The translations under genes were made by a program, and so were the position numbers. Of a DNA stretch of 64,000 bases, positions 59,299-64,000 are shown in pieces. Location: the IMG/VR virus record IMGVR_UViG_3300012920_000025, positions 22,539 through 86,538 of that record; one strand, written 5' to 3'. Positions within the stretch are counted from its first letter, which is position 1; each line of letters starts with the position of its first letter. Source of the stretch: a virus. The notes under the pieces were generated by a model that had not been told where the DNA came from, made no database searches, and worked only from the letters and a program-made list of their open reading frames with translations.

Positions 59299-59499
59299 AT
59301 GATTGCAGTTTGTGTTGAATGTTGGGATGAGTATCCAGTGGCAAGAAAGAATTTGGGTTATAAGACTTGCTTAGAGTGTGGCGAGGCGAACGCTAGGGTA
59401 GAGATTGCCAGGAAAGCAAAGTGTACAGCACCAGCGTTCAACAAGGGTGCTTATCAATATGTTGGTAGCGTTGAGGTAGCGAGGAGTGTTGGTCGATGA
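59299..59499 (+). CDS. Small C4 zinc-finger protein
   Basis: ATG 59299 follows GGAGAA. The 66-residue protein has CVECWDEYPVARKNLG then CLECGEA, a four-cysteine knuckle near the N-terminus. Such zinc knuckles are common in phage transcription or repair factors. Specific function unknown. Confidence 0.7.
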   Translation: MIAVCVECWDEYPVARKNLGYKTCLECGEANARVEIARKAKCTAPAFNKGAYQYVGSVEVARSVGR

Positions 59500-59648
59500 A
59501 CAAGGGAACACTCGTAAGGTATGACCACAAGTTGAAACCCATTGTTGGCATTGTGAGATACGTTTGCGATGACACGGGGTTAACTAAGGTAAGGACAACG
59601 TGTGGCGACTGTATATGGGCAGTAACAAGTCAGTTAAGGATATTATAA
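59496..59648 (+). CDS. Small SH3-like protein
   Basis: This 50-residue protein reads MNKGTLVRYDHKLKPIV, GIVRYVCDD, VRTTCGDCIWAV. It overlaps the zinc-finger gene by 4 bp. It shows the family pattern with a GTLV start. Confidence 0.6.
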   Translation: MNKGTLVRYDHKLKPIVGIVRYVCDDTGLTKVRTTCGDCIWAVTSQLRIL

Positions 59649-59887
59649 TGAGATTAACTAAGGGCAGCATTATGAGAACACCCGAACCTGCGGGCAAGTG
59701 GAACGCACACGCTTATGGCGTCTTGCTTTACCGTAAGGGCAACAAGTGGTATTATTCACTAACGAGTCCTCACGATGAAACAGGTAAGATAGTCACAAGC
59801 ATTCAATCAGCCACTCGACAGCAGATTGTTGGCAGTGTTGAAAAAGGTCTTATCAACTACTATCCAGCATCAAGGGGTAAAAGATGA
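59648..59887 (+). CDS. Small phage protein of unknown function
   Basis: ATG 59648 overlaps the previous stop. The 79-residue protein reads RLTKGSIMRTPEPAG, AYGVLLYRKGNKWYYSL and a basic end. It could be a distant SH3-like family member. Overlap with the next gene is 4 bp. Confidence 0.6.
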   Translation: MRLTKGSIMRTPEPAGKWNAHAYGVLLYRKGNKWYYSLTSPHDETGKIVTSIQSATRQQIVGSVEKGLINYYPASRGKR

Positions 59888-60042
59888 ACAAGGGTGTGAC
59901 ATTTAAGCATGACAATCAGGTGTGGTTAGTCATCGGGGAGGGCGCATACGATGGTTTTTATCGGTGCATCAATCCTCATGGTGAGATAAGACAGTTCAAT
60001 AAACACGTAAGCACCATCCTTGGTAAGTATGCAAGTAGTTGA
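59884..60042 (+). CDS. Small SH3-like protein
   Basis: This 52-residue protein reads MNKGVTFKHDNQVWLVIGEG then YRCINPHGEI. It repeats the MNKG start of 59496 and lies one gene after it. Function unknown. Confidence 0.55.
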   Translation: MNKGVTFKHDNQVWLVIGEGAYDGFYRCINPHGEIRQFNKHVSTILGKYASS

Positions 60043-60077
60043 TTTTATTGGCGTTTCACGATTTCGCGATTTTTTTG

Positions 60078-60106
60078 TTGCGCGAGTTTTTTTTCTTTGT
60101 TAAGAT
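60078..60106 (+). promoter_or_regulatory. Accessory promoter of the TTGCGC/TAAGAT type, copy 1
   Basis: TTGCGC at 60078 and TAAGAT at 60101 are 17 bp apart, with an 11-base TTTTTTTTCTTTG-type spacer core like the copy at 61071. Confidence 0.7.
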
Positions 60107-60133
60107 GTATTCAAGTTGATGGAAGGAAAATAA

Positions 60134-60412
60134 ATGCAAGACGTAAAACCAGCAAAAGCAGGTGACTTGATACAGATCTGGGACTTCTACGCAGAGCGAA
60201 CAGACGATCCAGCAAAGATTAGTGACCACGGTAAGTTTGGTTACATCATAGGAGAGAGCAAGCGCACCGATACTTTCTTAGATGGCGAGGGCAACACCAA
60301 ACACCTAAACAGTATTGTAGAGGGTGATGTCTTCAAGATTATATTATTCGAGGGTGACGCATCAAACATCATCCACGTTCACAAAGATAACATCAGGAGG
60401 TTAAATGCGTAG
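60134..60412 (+). CDS. Small GDLI-type SH3-like protein
   Basis: This 92-residue protein reads AKAGDLIQIWDFYAE, KFGYIIGESKRTDTF, VFKIILFEGD and a C-terminal VHKDNIRRL. It is a longer family member. Overlap with the next gene is 8 bp. Confidence 0.65.
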   Translation: MQDVKPAKAGDLIQIWDFYAERTDDPAKISDHGKFGYIIGESKRTDTFLDGEGNTKHLNSIVEGDVFKIILFEGDASNIIHVHKDNIRRLNA

Positions 60413-60593
60413 GTATCGCGTCAAGAAGTTTGGAGAGTTTGTATCAACGATTGTTATAGAGGCGGATTGCGAGGATGACGCCTACCTAGAAGCAAAAACA
60501 GCACTACCCGAATCTTGGAGCGAATGGGAATCCACATCGGATGAGGGTTACATTGAATACGATTTCATTGAAGAGGTAAAGAATGAAAGTTAG
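60405..60593 (+). CDS. DpnD/PcfM-like small protein
   Basis: This 62-residue protein reads MRRYRVKKFGEFVSTIVIEAD then a helix with CEDDAYLEAKTALP. It matches the 46631 protein in plan. Function unknown. Confidence 0.55.
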   Translation: MRRYRVKKFGEFVSTIVIEADCEDDAYLEAKTALPESWSEWESTSDEGYIEYDFIEEVKNES

Positions 60594-60783
60594 AAAAGCA
60601 GGCAAGGTAGAAACAATCTTTGGCACCAAGCGGTTTATGTCAGTTGCAACGATTAACCGTATGCGTAAGGCAGACTTGGATGACTGGTTGTTTCAACGGG
60701 GATTCATGCCAGAGGCATTCGATAACAACAAAGAAAAGCGGGAAGTCTTACTAGAAGACTTGAAAGGCGAATTGAATGCTTAA
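60583..60783 (+). CDS. Small basic phage protein
   Basis: This 66-residue protein reads VETIFGTKRFMSVATINRMRKA followed by an acidic helical half. Overlaps of 8-11 bp with both neighbours. Function unknown. Confidence 0.6.
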   Translation: MKVRKAGKVETIFGTKRFMSVATINRMRKADLDDWLFQRGFMPEAFDNNKEKREVLLEDLKGELNA

Positions 60784-61042
60784 AGTACATTACCCATTAG
60801 GCACCTGCGGAACCAAGTTTGTGTTCAAGGATGTTAACAGCAACAACAAAGTGTTGGCATCATACAGTACAGCATGGGGTACGCCAGAGATCCTATTGCT
60901 TGAATGTGATGGCATGGGGGAGGTAACGAACTGGCGTGAACTATACGGGGAAAAGGGCAGTGATCTAACCCCATCAGATATATTCAAGGTTGTGGAGCGA
61001 TTCAACAATGATCCTCGTACAACGGTTTGGGGTCTAAAGTAG
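60776..61042 (+). CDS. Small phage protein of unknown function
   Basis: This 88-residue protein is beta-rich (VLASYSTAWGTPEILLLEC) with a C-terminal helix. It ends the chain before the next promoter. Function unknown. Confidence 0.6.
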   Translation: MLKVHYPLGTCGTKFVFKDVNSNNKVLASYSTAWGTPEILLLECDGMGEVTNWRELYGEKGSDLTPSDIFKVVERFNNDPRTTVWGLK

Positions 61043-61070
61043 CAAAATCATTGACGATTGTCGATTTTTC

Positions 61071-61099
61071 TTGCGGGATTTTTTTTCTTATGGTAAGAT
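61071..61099 (+). promoter_or_regulatory. Accessory promoter of the TTGCGC/TAAGAT type, copy 2
   Basis: TTGCGG at 61071 and TAAGAT at 61094 are 17 bp apart. The two copies share the TAAGATGTATT extension. Confidence 0.7.
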
Positions 61100-61130
61100 G
61101 TATTTGTAAGTTGATGAGGAGATAAAACAC

Positions 61131-61409
61131 ATGATGAAGTTAATCCTAGCACTAATCGCCTTAACATTCGTTGCTTGTGGTGATGTTACAGAGGAAGATT
61201 GCAGCATTTACGATCCTAACTACTCGCACACTACCGTTCGTTGTGGATTGAGTCTAAAGAACGGGGAACCAGAAGTAGTCGCAGCAGATATTATCTGTGA
61301 CCCGTCGAGGACATATGAAAGAGATATGTGTATTCCGTTTCATGAAATGCCAGAACTAGCACCTGATTGTGGACACTTCAATATATGTTGGAAGGACATC
61401 AATGAGTAG
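61131..61409 (+). CDS. Small cysteine-rich lipoprotein
   Basis: This 92-residue protein follows GAGGAGA. The signal ends in LTFVAC, so Cys16 would carry the lipid. The mature part starts GDVTEEDCSIYDPNYSH, parallel to the 45096 lipoprotein, and holds eight cysteines in all. An outer-surface role is likely for both. It overlaps the next gene by 8 bp. Confidence 0.7.
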   Translation: MMKLILALIALTFVACGDVTEEDCSIYDPNYSHTTVRCGLSLKNGEPEVVAADIICDPSRTYERDMCIPFHEMPELAPDCGHFNICWKDINE

Positions 61410-61686
61410 ACTTACAGTAGGAACTCTCGTGAGATTATCTCGTAAAGGTAAGGATTGCCCAGATCTTAGAGCAATACCGAGAGATGACATCGGGATGGTT
61501 ATGGACACTAGAACAGATAACGTACATGGGATTGTATACAAGGTAAGATGGATGCAGGGATACTACCCGCACCATGATTGTTATCGCTCAGAATTGAAGT
61601 TTGCCGATGGCCACCAAATGAGGTTAAATAAAGAAAGAATCAGGAGAGATATTTATGCTACCAAGTACAAAAGCACTGGCAAGTGA
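61402..61686 (+). CDS. SH3-like protein, longer form
   Basis: ATG 61402 is chosen over an upstream in-frame Met in the lipoprotein. The 94-residue protein reads LTVGTLVRLSRKGKDC, DIGMVMDTRTDNVHGIVYKVRW, with a His/Tyr turn (GYYPHHDCYRS) and a basic C-terminal helix. The last family member in the window. Confidence 0.65.
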   Translation: MSRLTVGTLVRLSRKGKDCPDLRAIPRDDIGMVMDTRTDNVHGIVYKVRWMQGYYPHHDCYRSELKFADGHQMRLNKERIRRDIYATKYKSTGK

Positions 61687-61858
61687 CTTGAAGTTTGCAG
61701 TGGTGGATTCACTAAGGCACCAAGGGATAGACAAGCACCAAGCACTATTGGCAGTGCTAGACCTTGTAGAGGACAGGGAAGCACTAAAGCAAACACTCCA
61801 CAGTGGTTTGGATGATTATTGTAACTACTTGAAAAGATTGAAGAAATACGATTTCTAA
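61655..61858 (+). CDS. Small helical phage protein
   Basis: This 67-residue protein starts 32 bp inside the previous gene, after AGGAGAG. It is fully helical (KHQALLAVLDLVEDREALKQ) and slightly basic at the end. Function unknown. Confidence 0.55.
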   Translation: MLPSTKALASDLKFAVVDSLRHQGIDKHQALLAVLDLVEDREALKQTLHSGLDDYCNYLKRLKKYDF

Positions 61859-61866
61859 AAAAAGTT

Positions 61867-61895
61867 TTGACTTTTGCAAAATGATTTGCGATAAT
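61867..61895 (+). promoter_or_regulatory. Sigma-70 promoter
   Basis: TTGACT at 61867 and GATAAT at 61890 are 17 bp apart, and the next good ATG is at 61929. Confidence 0.72.
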
Positions 61896-61928
61896 GTTAA
61901 AACAACGTCGAGGGAAGGAAAAAAGATT

Positions 61929-62201
61929 ATGTCAAAATCAACCAATGAGCAAATCGTTCACGCTTGGTCAACAGGTAGAGCAGCACAGAACCACAGAGGT
62001 TCATTCACTACCGATGGCAAAGACCTTTACTCGTACCGCCTAATGATAGGCACGACGAATGAGGAGAACGAGAAAGTATTGTTTAACTATACATCAGGTG
62101 GCATGGGGTATTACTCACAGACAACATCCTGTCACGTAGGCAAAGCAAGACTCGCTGCTGATTGGATTCAGATCAACGACGTTGAACTCGTAAGGGTATA
62201 A
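61929..62201 (+). CDS. Conserved small phage protein
   Basis: ATG 61929 is chosen; the frame is open 48 bp further back, into the promoter. The 90-residue protein reads FTTDGKDLYSYRLMIG, then YYSQTTSCHVGKARL, a pattern I associate with several phage proteins of unknown function. It ends before the basic peptides. Confidence 0.65.
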   Translation: MSKSTNEQIVHAWSTGRAAQNHRGSFTTDGKDLYSYRLMIGTTNEENEKVLFNYTSGGMGYYSQTTSCHVGKARLAADWIQINDVELVRV

Positions 62202-62259
62202 ATAAAAAACACAACCAAGCACAACGCAAGTGTTACAGATAACGCACGGAGGATAGGCA

Positions 62260-62331
62260 ATGGCACCACGGGATAAAGACCGTAACGGGAATCGGTCCCC
62301 CGCTCATATAAAAAAACCTTATATAAATTAA
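62260..62331 (+). CDS. 23-residue basic peptide
   Basis: This short frame has an excellent GGAGGATA site 7 bp before ATG. The peptide is polar and basic (RDKDRNGNRSPAHIKK). Whether it is used is uncertain. It precedes a second basic peptide. Confidence 0.35.
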   Translation: MAPRDKDRNGNRSPAHIKKPYIN

Positions 62332-62347
62332 GCATTTAGGAGTGCCT

Positions 62348-62419
62348 ATGAGTAGACGTAAGAGAAAAAAGACAACGGTTAGTAGTGCATGGTCACGTAC
62401 ACGTAAGCGTAGAAAATAG
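62348..62419 (+). CDS. 23-residue Arg/Lys-rich peptide
   Basis: This frame has TAGGAG 7 bp before ATG. Thirteen of 23 residues are Arg or Lys (starts MSRRKRKKTT, ends TRKRRK). It looks like a nucleic-acid-binding tail. It is too short for recognition. Confidence 0.45.
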   Translation: MSRRKRKKTTVSSAWSRTRKRRK

Positions 62420-62491
62420 AAAAAACGCAGTGTTTTCAATATGTTACAATGGGTATGTGTATATAAAGGGTATATAGTGTAAAGCGGTGTA

Positions 62492-62563
62492 GGGTAGTGT
62501 TACAGGGTGTATCTAGCGCAGTGGCGTTAACACCCTAACTACCCCAACCGTTAGAAAACTAAC
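62492..62563 (+). promoter_or_regulatory. Structured leader with two hairpins
   Basis: GGGTAGT and AGGGTGT (62492-62510) pair with ACACCCT and ACTACCC (62530-62544), with a small bulge on each side. A second hairpin GTTAG/CTAAC with an AAAA loop follows at 62550-62563. There is no T run, so it is not a plain terminator. Confidence 0.55.
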
Positions 62564-62577
62564 AGGAAAACGACACA

Positions 62578-62832
62578 ATGTTAACATGGGAACACTTCAA
62601 AGATAAAGACGGCGACCAAACCTGGTACTGCGACTGGCCAGAAATAGACCGCGTAGCCCTCATAAAAATGACAGATAAAAAACAGGACTACGCCGTAGTC
62701 GTTGGCACCCTAACGGATGCCGAGTACATGACCCGGGCCGAAACCCTATCCAACGCTAAAGCAAAAGCTATGCGTTTCATGCTGCTAGTACTTAATGATG
62801 TTGATATAGAGAGATTAAAATGGAAGATTTAG
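62578..62832 (+). CDS. Small phage protein of unknown function
   Basis: This 84-residue protein has a WEHFKDKDGDQTWYCDWPE start and a helical C-terminus. It starts after AACAGGAA, following the structured leader. No family recognised. Confidence 0.6.
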   Translation: MLTWEHFKDKDGDQTWYCDWPEIDRVALIKMTDKKQDYAVVVGTLTDAEYMTRAETLSNAKAKAMRFMLLVLNDVDIERLKWKI

Positions 62833-62945
62833 AAGGGCATCGCGCCCTGGTTAATTATCGGTATACCATATGGGATCTACTTATGGCCCTAACGGGTACT
62901 GCGCTATATATGTTTTTGGTATTCGGAGCGCTGGCAAGTATGTGA
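62820..62945 (+). CDS. Small single-span membrane peptide
   Basis: This 41-residue peptide has a basic start and a span (WDLLMALTGTALYMFLVFGAL). It overlaps the previous gene by 13 bp. Function unknown. Confidence 0.55.
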   Translation: MEDLEGHRALVNYRYTIWDLLMALTGTALYMFLVFGALASM

Positions 62946-62970
62946 TATTATTAAGTTTTTACGATTTATG

Positions 62971-62999
62971 TTGACTTTTATTTTTGGTTATGGTTTAAT
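62971..62999 (+). promoter_or_regulatory. Sigma-70 promoter
   Basis: TTGACT at 62971 and TTTAAT at 62994 are 17 bp apart, with a T-rich spacer ending TTATGG, as in copies 2 and 3. Confidence 0.78.
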
Positions 63000-63042
63000 G
63001 TTTCCAGAAGTTGAGGCGAAAACAAAAACGAAAGGAAACGCC

Positions 63043-63252
63043 ATGAATAACCCTATCGCAAAGAACAAACTGTTCGCTACCCTTAACGCTAACGATGTGG
63101 CTGGCATCATTGCTGGTCTACCTGAGAAGCACCGAATGGACGCCTACCTTATATACTTTGGTACTGTTAACATGCTCTCAGAGTGTGTTGATGCTGCAAT
63201 TGAAGTATACAATCACCGCGACGCAGAAGAATATCCAGTTGTAAGTAACTGA
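63043..63252 (+). CDS. Small phage protein of unknown function
   Basis: ATG 63043 follows GAAAGGAAA. The frame opens upstream at 62968 in the promoter, which is rejected. The 69-residue protein is helical (KLFATLNANDVAGIIAGLP). Function unknown. Confidence 0.6.
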   Translation: MNNPIAKNKLFATLNANDVAGIIAGLPEKHRMDAYLIYFGTVNMLSECVDAAIEVYNHRDAEEYPVVSN

Positions 63253-63286
63253 TATCATTGAGGTAATACGATTTATTAAAAAAGTT

Positions 63287-63315
63287 TTGACTTAGTAACC
63301 ATCATTTAGTACATT
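63287..63315 (+). promoter_or_regulatory. Sigma-70 promoter
   Basis: TTGACT at 63287 and TACATT at 63310 are 17 bp apart. Confidence 0.75.
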
Positions 63316-63321
63316 ATAAGA

Positions 63322-63338
63322 GTGGACAGGGGGTTCAC
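63322..63338 (+). promoter_or_regulatory. 5' leader hairpin
   Basis: GTGGAC at 63322 pairs with GTTCAC at 63333 (one G-U pair) across a five-base loop at the predicted RNA start. Confidence 0.45.
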
Positions 63339-63368
63339 ACTTAACAACTACCTTGAAAGGGTAACATT

Positions 63369-63809
63369 ATGAGCAACTCAGGTAACGTAGCAAACTTCAG
63401 TGATATGAACGAGATGAACGACATTGCAGCACAGATGGCTGCATTGAAGGCACGTGCCGCTGAACTCAAGGCACGTAACAAGAACAAGATTTCAATGAAG
63501 GTATCAACCAAGGGCGGTATCTCTATTTATGGTCTTCAGCGAATGCCTGTTACCCTGTATGCAGAGCAGTGGGAGCGCATCATTGACATTTGCAAGTCTG
63601 GTGACCTTGGCACGTTTATCAGTGACAATGAAGCAATCCTTACTCGTAAGGAGACAAAACAGGAGGCTGCACCAGTAGTCGCCAAGAAACCTGCCAAGGC
63701 CAAGAAGGCAACCAAGAAGAACGGACCTACCAGCGCGGACCTTGCCAAGATTGAAGCGCTAAACGCTAAAGTATCCCGCATGCCTGCCAGCGATTTATTC
63801 GAAGATTAA
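63369..63809 (+). CDS. Conserved phage protein with basic tail
   Basis: The central part of this 146-residue protein reads ISMKVSTKGGISIYGLQRMPVTLY, a well-conserved stretch of a marine phage family without known role. The start is helical (KARAAELKARNK). Near residues 100-120 there is an Ala/Lys-rich linker (PAKAKKATKKNG). A nucleoprotein role is possible. It starts after GAAAGGG and ends at a hairpin. Confidence 0.7.
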   Translation: MSNSGNVANFSDMNEMNDIAAQMAALKARAAELKARNKNKISMKVSTKGGISIYGLQRMPVTLYAEQWERIIDICKSGDLGTFISDNEAILTRKETKQEAAPVVAKKPAKAKKATKKNGPTSADLAKIEALNAKVSRMPASDLFED

Positions 63810-63828
63810 AAAGAAATAGTTTCAAAAA

Positions 63829-63852
63829 GGGGTTGCAATCGCAGCCCCGTTT
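63829..63852 (+). terminator. Terminator-like hairpin overlapping a promoter
   Basis: GGGGTTGC pairs with GCAGCCCC (one G-U pair) across AATC, then GTTTCCC. The stem contains the -35 element of the promoter at 63833. Confidence 0.6.
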
Positions 63853-63861
63853 CCCTATACT
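63833..63861 (+). promoter_or_regulatory. Sigma-70 promoter
   Basis: TTGCAA at 63833 and TATACT at 63856 are 17 bp apart, driving the last small genes. Confidence 0.78.
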
Positions 63862-63867
63862 CTAAGA

Positions 63868-63885
63868 GTAGTCAATGGAGACTAC
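63868..63885 (+). promoter_or_regulatory. 5' leader hairpin
   Basis: GTAGTC at 63868 pairs with GACTAC at 63880 across a six-base loop, at the 5' end of the predicted RNA. Confidence 0.45.
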
Positions 63886-63904
63886 CATTTTTGAAAGGGT
63901 CCTT

Positions 63905-63988
63905 ATGGATACTTTGATTATCGCTTTCTTCCCTATTACTCTTTACTTCGGTTTCATGACCGCTTGTCTCGTTAGCATTGGAGGTTAA
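63905..63988 (+). CDS. 27-residue membrane peptide
   Basis: One hydrophobic span (LIIAFFPITLYFGFMTACLV) in 27 residues, after GAAAGGG. Its end contains the GGAGG site of the next gene. Function unknown. Confidence 0.5.
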   Translation: MDTLIIAFFPITLYFGFMTACLVSIGG

Positions 63989-63992
63989 TCAG

Positions 63993-64000
63993 ATGAATAA
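63993..64000 (+). CDS. Start of a gene cut by the window edge
   Basis: An ATG at 63993 follows GGAGG by 8 bp. Only eight bases are visible, so nothing can be said of the product. Confidence 0.3.

Overview
The window is a 64 kb stretch of the genome of a large tailed dsDNA bacteriophage with a contractile tail (a T4-like or 'marine myovirus' type). Every gene I accept reads on the + strand. Genes are tightly packed, with 1-60 bp overlaps and many ATGA/TTGA start-stop junctions. No stretch over 300 bp lacks a gene. There are no integrase, insertion sequence, rRNA or CRISPR signals. The window is internal to the genome: the first gene is cut at the left edge and the last at the right edge.

Layout. 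(1) 2-9159: tail and baseplate genes. These are a gp26-like zinc protein, two tandem paralogous tape-measure-like proteins, a tail-tube-cap-like protein, a gp53-like wedge protein and a hub-like protein. (2) 9169-20647: replication, recombination and nucleotide supply. These are a short family A DNA polymerase, a divergent FtsZ/tubulin-like protein, a gp32-like SSB, UvsX/RecA, a 5'-3' exonuclease, a DnaB-like helicase, a B12-dependent ribonucleotide reductase, IscU and IscA, a GroES-like co-chaperonin and ThyX. (3) 20647-31215: a large MopE-repeat/VWA lipoprotein, a full DnaE-type DNA polymerase III alpha subunit, a HAD phosphatase, dUTPase, an IMP dehydrogenase/GMP reductase, a small sigma-region-4 regulator and a repeat-bearing acidic protein. 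(4) 31260-43855: ClpP, a possible nuclease, GroEL, glutaredoxin, Hsp20, a small HExxH membrane protein, an M15 endolysin, UvdE, thymidine kinase and an FKBP isomerase. (5) 43857-64000: an accessory region of very small genes. It holds two tRNAs, two back-to-back type II restriction-modification modules, a ParB-like protein, an RNA ligase, a MoxR/VWA-metallopeptidase pair, about 20 small proteins opening on a G-D-L-V type motif, and a dozen 27-75 residue membrane peptides.

How it works together. The phage carries most of a replisome plus dNTP supply (RNR, ThyX, TK, dUTPase, GuaB). Iron-sulphur and redox support genes sit beside the RNR. A complete protein-folding set is present (GroEL, GroES, Hsp20, FKBP, ClpP). 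Transcription appears to rely on host sigma-70-type promoters. I see about 20 -35/-10 pairs, nearly all with exactly 17 bp spacing, and the accessory region repeats the same promoter cassette. Several transcripts begin with a short hairpin.

Host. It cannot be fixed from sequence alone. The MopE-type C-D-G-x-D-N-D-C-D-G repeats are most familiar from Myxococcota and related former Deltaproteobacteria, so a Gram-negative host of that kind is a weak inference. The most unusual content is the double restriction-modification cassette with an EcoRI-like nuclease, the expansion of small GDLV-type proteins, the FtsZ-like protein beside a minimal PolA, and the MopE/VWA lipoprotein.
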